A DNA stretch of 44,811 nucleotides from an uncultured Saprospiraceae bacterium (lineage in GTDB: Bacteria; Bacteroidota; Bacteroidia; Chitinophagales; Saprospiraceae). The position numbers were made by a program, and so were the translations under genes. Shown here one piece after another: positions 14,203 through 23,730 of the stretch; the first letter of the stretch is position 1; the number at the start of each line of letters is the position of its first letter. The notes under the pieces are model-generated. The model was not told where the DNA came from. It ran no database searches and worked only from the letters and a program-made list of their open reading frames with translations. The stretch lies in the NCBI GenBank assembly GCA_937922815.1, contig CALAJP010000193.1, forward strand, positions 1 through 44,811, written 5' to 3'.

Positions 14203-17200
14203 TTAAATATCATAATTCAAAACAGGTGTCAACCAACGTTCCGTTTCTGTAATTTCCATTTCTTTACGGTTTGAATAATTAACTACTTGGTCTTTTCCTA
14301 TTTTTCCTAAACCAAAATACTTCGCCTCGGGATTTGCAAAATACCAACCACTAACCGATGCCGCTGGATACATGGCATAAGATTCTGTCAACTTAATACC
14401 TGTATGTTTTTCGACTGAAAGTAAATCCCAAAGTATTTCTTTTTCTGTATGGTCAGGACAGGCGGGATAGCCTGGTGCAGGGCGTATTCCTCTATAGTTT
14501 TCGTTGATGAATTCATTATTATTTACTTTCTCCTCGCTATATCCCCAATATTTGGTACGTACTTCAAAATGCATATACTCCGCGGCTGCTTCTGCAAACC
14601 TATCTGCTAACGATTTTAATAGAATTGCTTCAAAATCTTGGTTATTTTCTTCGAATCGTTTCACATGTTTTTCGATTCCTATTCCTGCGGTAACCGCAAA
14701 TGCACCTATATAATCTTGTTTTTTCGTTTTCGAAGGAGCAATGAAATCTGACAAACACATATTCGGACGCCCCGCAGCTTTCTTTACTTGTTGACGAAGA
14801 TGGTGGGTTTTTATGGTTCCTGTATCCGTTTTTATCAATATATCATCGTCTTCGGCATTCGCTTCAAACAAACCTATTACGGATTGAGCGGTTAACCATT
14901 CTTCTTTAATAATATTTTTAATCATTTTTTTAGCATCTGCTAATAATTTGGTTGCCTCCTCTCCTACTATTTCATCTTTTAGAATATCAGGATACTTTCC
15001 TGCTAACTGCCAAGACATAAAGAACGGAGTCCAATCAATGAACTTAACCAATTCGTTCAAATCTAAATTGAATGTGTGAACGCCTAATTGTTTGGGTTTG
15101 TCCGCAACAAAATTAGACCAATCAATCTTGAACGTATTTTTTTGAGCTACAGAGAACGGCAAATAAGTTTTGCGAGTTTTCATATTAGCCCGCTGTTTTC
15201 TCGTTAATTCATACAAATCTTTAACTTCATTGATAAAAGTATTTCTAGTTTCATCATTATCAGACAATAAATTACTAGCAACATTTACACTTTTAGAAGC
15301 ATCTAGAACATGAACTACAGGTCCTGAATATTGAGGTTCTATCTTAAGAGCAGTGTGCGTTTTTGAAGTTGTAGCACCTCCTATCAATAATGGCATTTTC
15401 ATTTTCAACCGTTCCATTTCTTTCGCCACATGAACCATTTCGTCTAGAGACGGAGTAATTAAGCCACTCAAACCAATAATATCAACTTTTTCGGCGATGG
15501 CAGTTTCAATAATTTTATTAGCAGGAACCATAACACCCAAATCTATGATTTCATAATTATTACAAGCTAACACTACGCCCACGATATTTTTTCCGATATC
15601 GTGCACATCACCTTTTACGGTTGCCAATAGAATTTTACCCTTAGCAGTCGAGCCCGATTTTGCTTTTTGAGCTTCAATATAAGGAGTTAAATGAGCGACT
15701 GCTTGTTTCATTACACGAGCACTTTTCACCACCTGAGGCAAGAACATTTTTCCAGCTCCAAAAAGGTCACCAACTACACTCATTCCTGTCATCAAGTTAC
15801 CTTCAATCACATTCAAAGGGTTATCAACTTGAAGCCTCGCTTCTTCCGTATCTTCAATGATAAATTCGGTAATTCCTTTCACTAGGGAATGTGTAATTCT
15901 ACCTTGCAAATCCTTTTCTCTCCATGAAAGGTCTTTCTTTTTAACCTTCCCTTTGCTACGAACATTTTCAGCATAAGTAGTTAAAGCCTCAGTGGCATTT
16001 TCAGTTCTATTAAATAAAACATCCTCTACTAAGGTTAATAAATCCTTTGGAATATCTTCGTAAACTTCAATCATACCTGCATTGACAATTCCCATATCCA
16101 TACCCGCCTTAATAGAGTGATATAAAAACGAAGAATGCATAGCCTCACGAACCGTATTATTCCCTCGAAAAGAAAAAGAAATATTACTTACTCCTCCACT
16201 TACTTTGGCACCTGGGCAAAGAGCTTTAATTTGTCGTGTGGCTTCAATGAAATTAATTGCATATTCGTTATGTTCTTCTATTCCTGTGGCAACAGCAAAG
16301 ATATTAGGGTCAAAAATAATGTCATTAGGATTGAAATTAATTTCGTTTACCAATATGTCATAAGCTCTTTTGCAGATATCTACTTTTCTTTCAATAGTTT
16401 CAGCTTGACCTTTTTCGTCAAATGCCATTACAACCGTAGCTGCACCATATTTTTTAACAATCTTAGCTTGTTCCTTGAAGGCTTCAACGCCTTCTTTCAT
16501 AGATATGGAATTTACAATACATTTTCCTTGTACACATTGCAAACCTGCTTCAATAATATCAAATTTTGAAGAATCAATCATTATTGGTAGCTTGGCGATA
16601 TCAGGTTCGGCCATCATCAGGTTCAAGAATCTGACCATCACCTCCTTCGATTCCAATAAGCCTTCGTCCATATTGACATCAATTACTTGTGCCCCAGCTT
16701 CCACTTGTTGCCTTGCTACTTCTAATGCTTCCTCATAAAGCTCATTTTTAATAAGCCTTGAAAACTTTGCAGAACCTGTAACATTCGTACGTTCTCCTAC
16801 ATTAATAAAATTTGTATTGGGCGTAACAATTAAAGGTTCTAAACCAGAATAGGTACTATAAGGAATAGCTGCTGGAATTTCCCGAGTAGGCAATCCTTTT
16901 ACGGCTTCGGCCATGGCTCTGATATGGTCTGGTGTAGTTCCACAACAACCACCAACAATATTCACCAAACCAGCATCCGCAAATTCGCGGATATAATCTT
17001 TCATTTCACTTGCCATCTGGTCATATTCTCCCATTTCGTTAGGCAAACCAGCATTTGGATAAGCTGAAATATTACAATTTGCAATTTTGGATAAACTAAT
17101 CAAATGAGGCCTCATCTCTTTAGCTCCTAAAGCACAATTTAACCCAATTGAAAAAAGAGGTAAATGAGAAAGCGAAATAAAAAAAGCTTCTACTGTTTGT

Positions 17201-17862
17201 CCACTTAATGTTCTTCCACTAGCATCGGTTATCGTTCCCGAAACCATAATTGGTAATTCACGACCAATGTCTTCATGCAATTTACTGATGGCAGCTAATG
17301 CAGCTTTAGCATTTAGGGTGTCAAAAATCGTCTCAATTAGAAAAAGATCCACACCTCCATCTACCAAGCCTTTTGCTTGTTCGTAATAAGCATCCTCTAA
17401 TTCGTCAAAAGTGACGGCTCTATATCCAGGGTCGTTTACATCGGGACTTAGAGAGGCAGTACGGTTTGTTGGGCCAATAGCTCCTGCGACAAACCTTGGT
17501 TTGTCAGGAGTAGAGTATTTTTCAGTTGCCCTTTTAGCTAATTGGGCAGACTCATAATTAATCCTATACGCCAAATGCTCTAATTCGTAATCCGCTTGAG
17601 CAATTTTTGTTCCACTAAACGTATTTGTTTCTACAATATCAGCACCCGCCAACAAGTATTCTTCATGAATACTTTGAATAGTATCTGGTTGGGTAAGAGA
17701 TAAAATATCTGAATTTCCTTTTATATCAATATGATGGTCTTTTAATATTTCGCCACGATAGTCTGCTTCTTCAAACATATGTCGCTGGATCATAGTCCCC
17801 ATCGCTCCATCTAATACTAAAATTCTGTCTTTGGATAAATTTGATATTATTGAATCCTTCAT
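14203..17862 (-). CDS. metH: Cobalamin-dependent methionine synthase
   Basis: MetH transfers the methyl group of 5-methyltetrahydrofolate through cobalamin to homocysteine, making methionine. The 1219 residues cover all modules. The homocysteine domain has zinc ligands in GLNCALG (about 240) and [10 protein letters not shown] (about 302-311). The pterin-binding domain starts near [13 protein letters not shown] (about 350). The cobalamin domain has the cap and the DVHDIGK motif (about 750-756), whose His is the lower axial ligand. The C-terminal SAM-binding reactivation domain runs from about 900, with [12 protein letters not shown] near the end. The full-length form implies a cobalamin requirement and a flavodoxin-type reductant supplied elsewhere. 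I found no cobalamin or SAM riboswitch in the 286-base divergent region shared with rimO. Confidence 0.97.
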   Translation of the reverse strand: MKDSIISNLSKDRILVLDGAMGTMIQRHMFEEADYRGEILKDHHIDIKGNSDILSLTQPDTIQSIHEEYLLAGADIVETNTFSGTKIAQADYELEHLAYRINYESAQLAKRATEKYSTPDKPRFVAGAIGPTNRTASLSPDVNDPGYRAVTFDELEDAYYEQAKGLVDGGVDLFLIETIFDTLNAKAALAAISKLHEDIGRELPIMVSGTITDASGRTLSGQTVEAFFISLSHLPLFSIGLNCALGAKEMRPHLISLSKIANCNISAYPNAGLPNEMGEYDQMASEMKDYIREFADAGLVNIVGGCCGTTPDHIRAMAEAVKGLPTREIPAAIPYSTYSGLEPLIVTPNTNFINVGERTNVTGSAKFSRLIKNELYEEALEVARQQVEAGAQVIDVNMDEGLLESKEVMVRFLNLMMAEPDIAKLPIMIDSSKFDIIEAGLQCVQGKCIVNSISMKEGVEAFKEQAKIVKKYGAATVVMAFDEKGQAETIERKVDICKRAYDILVNEINFNPNDIIFDPNIFAVATGIEEHNEYAINFIEATRQIKALCPGAKVSGGVSNISFSFRGNNTVREAMHSSFLYHSIKAGMDMGIVNAGMIEVYEDIPKDLLTLVEDVLFNRTENATEALTTYAENVRSKGKVKKKDLSWREKDLQGRITHSLVKGITEFIIEDTEEARLQVDNPLNVIEGNLMTGMSVVGDLFGAGKMFLPQVVKSARVMKQAVAHLTPYIEAQKAKSGSTAKGKILLATVKGDVHDIGKNIVGVVLACNNYEIIDLGVMVPANKIIETAIAEKVDIIGLSGLITPSLDEMVHVAKEMERLKMKMPLLIGGATTSKTHTALKIEPQYSGPVVHVLDASKSVNVASNLLSDNDETRNTFINEVKDLYELTRKQRANMKTRKTYLPFSVAQKNTFKIDWSNFVADKPKQLGVHTFNLDLNELVKFIDWTPFFMSWQLAGKYPDILKDEIVGEEATKLLADAKKMIKNIIKEEWLTAQSVIGLFEANAEDDDILIKTDTGTIKTHHLRQQVKKAAGRPNMCLSDFIAPSKTKKQDYIGAFAVTAGIGIEKHVKRFEENNQDFEAILLKSLADRFAEAAAEYMHFEVRTKYWGYSEEKVNNNEFINENYRGIRPAPGYPACPDHTEKEILWDLLSVEKHTGIKLTESYAMYPAASVSGWYFANPEAKYFGLGKIGKDQVVNYSNRKEMEITETERWLTPVLNYDI

Positions 17863-18107
17863 CTGCTTAATATAAATATATGATACGTAACAACGATTAC
17901 GCTTTGCAAATATCTTAAAAATGAATGGGTTTTATTGATAAAATCGAATAAAATAATCCTATATTTTTAAGATTTATCGCAGCACAGCATTATTAATTTA
18001 ACATTCGAGAGGAATTTGAAATAAAGAATCTATTTCATCTAAGACCAATTCATCAAACAGGACATAAACCAAAATTGAGTTTTAGAATATAATATCTCTA
18101 AATAGTA

Positions 18108-18115
18108 TATCTTTG
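18108..18115 (+). promoter_or_regulatory. Bacteroidota -7 element upstream of rimO
   Basis: TATCTTTG fits TANNTTTG and lies 33 bases before the rimO ATG. No TTTG lies at the expected -33 spacing. It sits in the 286-base divergent region between metH and rimO. Confidence 0.45.
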
Positions 18116-18148
18116 CGGTTCTAAAACTTCTAAACAGTAAAAATCAGT

Positions 18149-19459
18149 ATGAAAACTCGTACTTTCGAAACGAAAAAAGTAAACGTTATTACCCTTGGTT
18201 GCTCTAAAAACTTGGTTGATTCGGAGAACATTCTTACCCAACTTAATGGCAATGGAATTGAGGCAGTTCATGAAGAAGATAACTCGAATGCACCTGTCGT
18301 AATCGTAAATACCTGCGGTTTTATTGATTTAGCTAAAGAAGAATCTGTTAACACCATTCTGGAACAAGCCGATAGAAAAAAAGCTGGTGAAATTGAAAAA
18401 CTTTACGTCACGGGTTGTCTTTCGGAACGATACAAAAACGACCTTGAACAAGAAATTCCAGAAGTAGATGATTATTTTGGGACATTAGAACTACCTGCTC
18501 TTTTACATAAATTTCAAGCTGATTATAAGCACGAATTAATTGGAAATCGTTTTGTTACGACTCCACAACATTATGCGTATTTGAAAATTTCGGAGGGATG
18601 TAGTCGTACTTGTTCGTTTTGTGCGATTCCCTTAATGAGAGGTAAACACATTTCTCAACCTATCGAAGCATTGATAAAACAAGCAGAAGGTTTGGCGAAG
18701 AAAGGCGTTAAAGAATTGATGCTTATCGCACAAGAGTTGACTTATTACGGGTTAGATATTTATAAAGAAAGGTCGTTATCTCGATTACTAAAAGAGTTGT
18801 GTAAAGTTGAAGGTATTGAATGGATACGATTACATTATGCTTATCCTTCAAAATTTCCGATGGATGTTTTAGAAACGATGAGAGATGAACCTAAAATCTG
18901 TAATTATCTTGACATTCCTTTGCAACATGCGAATGACGATGTACTGAAAAGAATGAGGAGGCAAATAACACAAGAAGAAACGAGAGACTTAATCAACCAA
19001 GCTAGAAAAATTGTTCCCGAAATAGCTATCCGTACTACCCTTTTGGTTGGTTTTCCTGGAGAAACAGAGGAAGAATACCAAGATTTGTGTGAATTTGTTT
19101 CTGAAATGGAGTTTGAACGAGTGGGCGTTTTTCAATATTCTCACGAAGAAAACACAATTGCTCACGAATTGGCGGATGATGTTGTTGATGAAATAAAAAA
19201 GGAACGTGCTCAAGGCATTATGGATATTCAAAGAGAAATTTCTTTATCCAAAAATGAAGACAAAATTGATGCTGTTCTTAAAGTATTAATAGACAGGAAA
19301 GAGGGCGAAAATTATTATGGTCGTACCGAATACGATTCTCCTGAAGTAGATAACGAAGTAATCATTGATGCTACAAAATTTTATTGCCGTATTGGTGATA
19401 TGATGGACATCAAAATTATTGACGCTGTAGAATTTGATTTATATGGCGAACCTGCTTAA
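18149..19459 (+). CDS. rimO: Ribosomal protein S12 methylthiotransferase RimO
   Basis: RimO is a radical-SAM enzyme that adds a methylthio group to a conserved aspartate of ribosomal protein S12. The N-terminal MTTase domain (about 10-130) has the extra [4Fe-4S] cysteines in TLGCSKN, VNTCGFID and VTGCLSERY. The radical-SAM domain carries CSRTCSFC (about 151-158), and GFPGETEEEY (about 297-306) is typical of the family. A C-terminal TRAM domain (about 370-434) completes it. LGCSKNLVDSE at the start separates RimO from MiaB. Its 3' end overlaps the next gene by 17 bases if that gene begins at 19443. Confidence 0.97.
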   Translation: MKTRTFETKKVNVITLGCSKNLVDSENILTQLNGNGIEAVHEEDNSNAPVVIVNTCGFIDLAKEESVNTILEQADRKKAGEIEKLYVTGCLSERYKNDLEQEIPEVDDYFGTLELPALLHKFQADYKHELIGNRFVTTPQHYAYLKISEGCSRTCSFCAIPLMRGKHISQPIEALIKQAEGLAKKGVKELMLIAQELTYYGLDIYKERSLSRLLKELCKVEGIEWIRLHYAYPSKFPMDVLETMRDEPKICNYLDIPLQHANDDVLKRMRRQITQEETRDLINQARKIVPEIAIRTTLLVGFPGETEEEYQDLCEFVSEMEFERVGVFQYSHEENTIAHELADDVVDEIKKERAQGIMDIQREISLSKNEDKIDAVLKVLIDRKEGENYYGRTEYDSPEVDNEVIIDATKFYCRIGDMMDIKIIDAVEFDLYGEPA

Positions 19460-20390
19460 ATACCTTTTTTTATTTAAGATATATTTTTTTGCTTCTAATC
19501 TATTCGCACAAGAAGAATTTGATTTTGATATAGGCGGTTTATTCGATTTAGATTCGATAGTTGTTACGGCTTCGGGGAGTCTGAATATTGATGAAATGAT
19601 TGATGTCATGAGAAATGACACTACCTTTTATGAAGCTTTTCGAAGACTGCGAGTCAACGAACATCATGCGGATCACCATATCGAATATCTAAACAAAAAA
19701 GGCAAAACAATTGGCAATCAATATGTTTCCACCCAACAAGTACCTGCTACCAAACCAAATTGTTTTCGTTTAGAAATTACTAAAAACGATAAAGAAGGAA
19801 ATATAGAAAAAAAAGATGGCGAAAATCGATTTCTTTCTCAGAAGGTATTTGCGGAATTATTTATGAATAGTAATGAACTTTATTGTAAAAGTAACCGTAC
19901 TGAAAATCATCAAAATTCATCTATGGTAGACCGATATATTGATAATCTAAAACTATTAATTTTTGCTCCTGGACAACCCATCAATTTGCCTGTAGTAGGT
20001 AAAAAAACGAGAATTTTTAGTAAATCAATGCAAAAATATTATAATTACTCCTTAATTTCCGATACCTATAGCAACGTTAATTGTTATGCTGTAAAAATTA
20101 AAGTAAAACCCAAATACCAAGACGATAAGAATGCAGCCATCATAAGAGAACTGATAACTTATTTTGATAAAACTAACTTTAATATTTTAGGTAGAAAAAT
20201 CGAAATTTGGTATGAAGCCTTCGGATTCAAGGCTATTGGTGATTTTGATTTGAGGCTGACCAAAACCAATGATTCTGTTTATTTTCCGTCGGCATTTAAA
20301 TATGGAGGAATCGGGAAAATACCGTTCAAGAAAATTGAAAATGTTATCTTTACAAGCGATTTTTATTATAAACCCTTAAATTTGAATTGA
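19443..20390 (+). CDS. Conserved exported protein of unknown function
   Basis: This protein has about 315 residues and I do not recognise a named family. ATG at 19443 gives ANLLKYLFLFKIYFFASNLFAQ, a clear signal peptide; an in-frame TTG at 19434 is less likely. A mature acidic N-terminus (EEFDFDIGGLFDLDSIVVTA) is followed by a segment DTTFYEAFRRLR that resembles a motif I associate with uncharacterised exported proteins of Bacteroidota. There is no further membrane helix, so it is probably periplasmic or outer-membrane associated; the C-terminal half is rich in beta-forming segments. It starts inside the end of rimO and is followed after one base by a microprotein gene, so the three are probably co-transcribed. 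Confidence 0.75.
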   Translation: MANLLKYLFLFKIYFFASNLFAQEEFDFDIGGLFDLDSIVVTASGSLNIDEMIDVMRNDTTFYEAFRRLRVNEHHADHHIEYLNKKGKTIGNQYVSTQQVPATKPNCFRLEITKNDKEGNIEKKDGENRFLSQKVFAELFMNSNELYCKSNRTENHQNSSMVDRYIDNLKLLIFAPGQPINLPVVGKKTRIFSKSMQKYYNYSLISDTYSNVNCYAVKIKVKPKYQDDKNAAIIRELITYFDKTNFNILGRKIEIWYEAFGFKAIGDFDLRLTKTNDSVYFPSAFKYGGIGKIPFKKIENVIFTSDFYYKPLNLN

Positions 20391-20391
20391 C

Positions 20392-20526
20392 TTGAAGTAT
20401 ATATTTTGGATCATTGTTCTATATTTTGGGTATCGATATTATTCCTACCAAAAACAACTAAAAAGCCCTAAAGAGACTTCCAAAGATGACGAAATTGGGT
20501 TTACGGATTACGAAGAAATAGACTAA
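20392..20526 (+). CDS. 44-residue membrane microprotein, DUF4834-like
   Basis: This is a short gene starting with TTG one base after the stop of the exported protein gene. It reads MKYIFWIIVLYFGYRYY, a single N-terminal membrane helix, followed by a short basic linker (SYQKQLKSPK) and an acidic tail DEIGFTDYEEID. That layout, and the final DYEEID in particular, is what I recall of the DUF4834 family of small Bacteroidota membrane proteins, although those are usually somewhat longer. The TTG start is inferred from the absence of any in-frame ATG. Tight spacing suggests translational coupling. Function is unknown. Confidence 0.6.
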   Translation: MKYIFWIIVLYFGYRYYSYQKQLKSPKETSKDDEIGFTDYEEID

Positions 20527-20621
20527 AACATTCTTTTATCTATACAAAAGCTCATTTGAACGATTTTTTTGAGGCTATCCGATGAAATACTCCTAGTTTA
20601 GCATTCTCAAATTAAAAACAA

Positions 20622-21851
20622 ATGAATTTTATAGATAACATTATTCAAGCTTTGCGAAGCCTTAGAGCTAATGTAGTTCGGTCTACCCTAACGCTATTCA
20701 TTATAGCCCTCGGATTGGCAGCACTAATCGGTATTCTGACAGCTATTGATGTCACTATATTTTCGTTAACCGATAATTTTTCTCGAATCGGTGGAAATTC
20801 GATTGTTATCAAACCAACGGGCACTGGATTTAATCGTTCTGACGAAAAGAAAGGTCCCAATATTCGCTTCTTACAAGCCTATCAATTACAAAAAGAATTA
20901 GATAAAAATAACTACGTAAGCATTAGCTTACTCGCCAACAGCAGGGGGACCGTAAAATATAAAGATCAAAAAACAAATCCGAATGTTAGGGTCATTGGCG
21001 TAGATAAACACTATGCTACACTTCAAAAATTTGAATTAGAACAGGGGCGAAATTTCTCTGTTCAAGAAACCACAAATGGAGCTTGGAACGCCGTAGTAGG
21101 AGCAGATATTGTAAAAAAGTTATTTGATGGCATTTCAGAAAAAGCCATCAATAAGCTAATTAATGTTGATAATCACAAATTTAGAATCATAGGCGTACTG
21201 AAATCTAAAGGAAATACAATAGGTAGAAGTCAAGACAACCTAGTTTGGGTTCCTTTATCAAATGCTAAATCTGTATTTGCAACTTCAAATTCTAACTATG
21301 ATGTTTCATTAGCACCAAAGGACATCAATAGTGATTTAGCAGAACTTGAAAACAAAACGATAGGTGTTTTTAGAAATATTAGAGGATTGAGGATTGGTCA
21401 AAGTAACGATTTCAAAATTGTCAAAGATGCTGGAATGGAGGGACTTCTTCGTGACAACACCATCGCTTTGCGAATGGCAGCCTTAGCGATTGGCTTTCTA
21501 ACCTTAATCAGTGCTTCTATTGGACTAATGAATATTATGATGGTTACCGTAACCGAACGAACCAAAGAAATCGGGGTCAGCAAAGCATTAGGAGCCACCA
21601 AAAAAAATATCCTCATTCAGTTTCTTACCGAAGCGGTTTGCATTTGTCAACTGGGCGGTCTGTTGGGTATTTTGGGTGGTATCTTGATAGGGAATATTGT
21701 AGTATTACTAATCGGAGGTAATTTCCTCATGCCGTGGTTGTGGGCAACTATTGGGTTTATTATTTGTTTTTTTGTAGGGATTATTTCTGGTTTATATCCT
21801 GCAATGAAAGCGGCAAGAATGGATCCAATTGAAAGTTTAAGACATGAATAA
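20622..21851 (+). CDS. ABC transporter permease, MacB/FtsX type
   Basis: This inner-membrane permease has 409 residues and the MacB-like layout. One helix (about 18-42) follows the amphipathic start NIIQALRSLRANVVRSTLTL. A large periplasmic MacB_PCD-type domain (about 50-270) comes next, with VRVIGVDKHYA and WNAVVGADIV. Three C-terminal helices of the FtsX domain follow, with the coupling sequence RTKEIGVSKALGATKKNI (about 308-325) and the terminal YPAMKAARMDPIESLRHE. Such permeases act as mechanotransmission ABC exporters of peptides, lipoproteins or drugs. No ATPase partner or membrane-fusion protein gene lies beside it, so it must pair with an unlinked ATPase. A terminator follows at once. 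Confidence 0.88.
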   Translation: MNFIDNIIQALRSLRANVVRSTLTLFIIALGLAALIGILTAIDVTIFSLTDNFSRIGGNSIVIKPTGTGFNRSDEKKGPNIRFLQAYQLQKELDKNNYVSISLLANSRGTVKYKDQKTNPNVRVIGVDKHYATLQKFELEQGRNFSVQETTNGAWNAVVGADIVKKLFDGISEKAINKLINVDNHKFRIIGVLKSKGNTIGRSQDNLVWVPLSNAKSVFATSNSNYDVSLAPKDINSDLAELENKTIGVFRNIRGLRIGQSNDFKIVKDAGMEGLLRDNTIALRMAALAIGFLTLISASIGLMNIMMVTVTERTKEIGVSKALGATKKNILIQFLTEAVCICQLGGLLGILGGILIGNIVVLLIGGNFLMPWLWATIGFIICFFVGIISGLYPAMKAARMDPIESLRHE

Positions 21852-21886
21852 AAAAGGCTTTCATATTGAATACAAAAGCCTTTTTT
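21851..21886. terminator. Bidirectional terminator between permease and DHH phosphoesterase genes
   Basis: Arms AAAAAGGCTTT (21851-21861) and AAAGCCTTTTT (21875-21885) pair perfectly. The hairpin lies between two convergent genes and provides T runs in both directions. Confidence 0.82.
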
Positions 21887-21890
21887 ATGG

Positions 21891-22922
21891 TTATTTGACC
21901 CGTAATAATTCTTCTTTATAAACAGGTAGAATTTCTTTAAATTTCTTTAGCGTGGAACTCAAGGGCTGAAAAGAGGCTCCTCCTGAAGCATTTTTATGTC
22001 CTCCACCCCGAAAATAAGATTTCGCTATATTTTCTACCGAAAAGTCTCCTTTACTTCGTAATGACAACTTTACAATTTTAGGTTGCTCGGCAATAAAGGC
22101 CGCAAAAACAATATCTTTCATCTTCAAAAGGTAATTCACAATGCCTTCAGTATCTCCTCGCTGAATATCAAAATCTTCATAATCTTGCTTCGTCAGATAA
22201 ATAATCCCCGTCCTGTATTCAGGTAACAATTCCATTCGGTTAGCCAAACAGTGCCCCAATAATTTTATACTTTTGGTGGGTAAACTATTAAAAATTAGAT
22301 TCTGAACTTTATTGTCATCGACACCTCTTTCTATCAAATCCGCCACAATTCTAAAGACTCTTGGGCTGGTCGAAAATTTGAAAGACCCCGTATCCGTGAC
22401 CAAACCTGTATAAATAGAAGTAGCCACATCTTTAGATATATAGTTTTCCCAGTCCATCATTACCAAAAATTCATAAACCAATTCGCAAGTAGAACTAGCC
22501 GTATCGACAGAGAATATGTATTCTGCAAAATCTTTTGGAGCAATATGGTGGTCTATCATAACCATTGGAATCTTGTTCCTTTTCAGTACATCTCCCAATT
22601 TGTCAATTCTATCTAAGTTATTAAAATCTAAACAAAAAGCCAAGTCGCATTTTTTTGCAAATGCCTCTATCTCCTCTGCTTCGTTATCATAGATTTTAAT
22701 CTCGCTTCCACTTGCCATCCATTCAAAAACACTTGGTTGTTCCGATGGTAGTGTCATCATTATTTCATGCCCCAACTCTCGTAGTGCTAAATATAATCCT
22801 AAAGAAGATCCAATTGCATCACCATCAGGGTTACGATGACTTGTAATGATGATTTTTTTGGGTTCTAATAAGATACTTTTTAATGTATCGACGTGTTTTT
22901 GGTCTAACAGAGATTTATTCAT
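21891..22922 (-). CDS. DHH family phosphoesterase, NrnA-like (oligoribonuclease/pAp phosphatase)
   Basis: This is a predicted cytosolic enzyme that degrades nano-RNA and dephosphorylates 3'-phosphoadenosine 5'-phosphate. The DHH domain has motif I SHRNPDGDAIGSSLG (about 29-43), motif II Asp in CLDFNN (about 98), motif III MIDHH (about 122-126) and motif IV Asp in VTDTGSFKF (about 175). The C-terminal DHHA1 domain ends with the nucleic-acid-binding GGGHKNASGG (about 308-317). The 343 residues are the normal length. The gene stands alone, with the ndk promoter diverging from its upstream region. Confidence 0.93.
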   Translation of the reverse strand: MNKSLLDQKHVDTLKSILLEPKKIIITSHRNPDGDAIGSSLGLYLALRELGHEIMMTLPSEQPSVFEWMASGSEIKIYDNEAEEIEAFAKKCDLAFCLDFNNLDRIDKLGDVLKRNKIPMVMIDHHIAPKDFAEYIFSVDTASSTCELVYEFLVMMDWENYISKDVATSIYTGLVTDTGSFKFSTSPRVFRIVADLIERGVDDNKVQNLIFNSLPTKSIKLLGHCLANRMELLPEYRTGIIYLTKQDYEDFDIQRGDTEGIVNYLLKMKDIVFAAFIAEQPKIVKLSLRSKGDFSVENIAKSYFRGGGHKNASGGASFQPLSSTLKKFKEILPVYKEELLRVK

Positions 22923-23020
22923 TTTATGGATATATAATTTCGAATTTTATTCAAAAACATTAATTTTTAAATATCAAAAGCTATGCTAGTTAATCAGAAT
23001 TCTGAATAATCAATATTTCA

Positions 23021-23052
23021 TTTGAATTATTTATACCGATATAGTATTTTTG
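23021..23052 (+). promoter_or_regulatory. Bacteroidota promoter upstream of ndk
   Basis: TTTG (23021-23024), 20 bases, then TATTTTTG (23045-23052) form a full -33/-7 match. It would give an A/T-rich leader of about 135 bases before the ndk start at 23194. No riboswitch-like structure is apparent in that leader. Confidence 0.7.
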
Positions 23053-23193
23053 TTCGCTTGAGGCTTAACAATATTTAAAAATTCAATATAATTGAAGGAC
23101 TTTTACTAAAAGCTCCAAATATATTAGATTTTTATAAGTTTCATAAATATCATTTTCTATTTTTTTAACAAAAAATTAAAACGTTTTAAAGTA

Positions 23194-23613
23194 ATGAGTA
23201 ATAACAGAACATTTACAATGATTAAACCTGATGCTGTCCAAGATGGTCACATAGGTAACATCATTCATGATATAACAAATGCAGGGTTTAAAATCGTAGC
23301 TATGAAGTTGACTCAACTTTCTTCTGTTAAAGCAGGCGAATTTTATGCCATTCATAAAGAAAGACCTTTTTATGGTGAATTAGTTGAATTTATGTCTTCT
23401 GGTCCTATCGTAGCTGCTGTATTAGAAAAAGAAAACGCAGTTGCCGATTTCCGTACCCTTATCGGTACTACTAATCCAGCTGATGCGGCAGAAGGAACTA
23501 TCCGTGCTAAATACGCAAGAAGCATAGGCGAAAATGCTGTTCATGGTTCTGATAGTGATGAAAATGCTGCTATTGAATCTAGTTTCCACTTTTCAGGTGT
23601 AGAAACATTCTAA
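23194..23613 (+). CDS. ndk: Nucleoside diphosphate kinase
   Basis: Ndk balances nucleoside triphosphate pools by passing the gamma phosphate of ATP through a histidine to NDPs. The start [20 protein letters not shown] is the family N-terminus with the Kpn-loop-side KPDAV. The catalytic His lies in NAVHGSDS (about residues 113-120), and [11 protein letters not shown] closes the domain. At 139 residues it is a normal length and complete. It is monocistronic between a strong upstream promoter and a strong terminator. Confidence 0.97.
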   Translation: MSNNRTFTMIKPDAVQDGHIGNIIHDITNAGFKIVAMKLTQLSSVKAGEFYAIHKERPFYGELVEFMSSGPIVAAVLEKENAVADFRTLIGTTNPADAAEGTIRAKYARSIGENAVHGSDSDENAAIESSFHFSGVETF

Positions 23614-23661
23614 GGATTAGAATGTAAAGTTATGACCATTTTGCCAATGGTTTAGTATTCA

Positions 23662-23699
23662 AAAACCCCAATGAAAATAATTTCATTGGGGTTTTGTTT
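23662..23699. terminator. Rho-independent terminator after ndk, probably bidirectional
   Basis: Arms 23662-23676 and 23681-23695 pair over 15 bases (AAAACCCCAATGAAA with its complement) around an ATAA loop, followed by GTTTT. It lies between the convergent ndk and DUF4230 genes. Confidence 0.87.
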
Positions 23700-23730
23700 T
23701 AAAGTTAAAATATTTTTTACTCTATAGTTA

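Noticed and set aside
14504-16738. Several open frames on the plus strand inside metH
   Set aside because: They are antisense shadows of a full-length, highly conserved MetH; none has a recognisable domain or start region.
17863-18148. Possible cobalamin or SAM riboswitch in front of metH
   Set aside because: No B12-box, no SAM riboswitch core and no convincing expression platform in the divergent region; only a rimO -7 element is seen.
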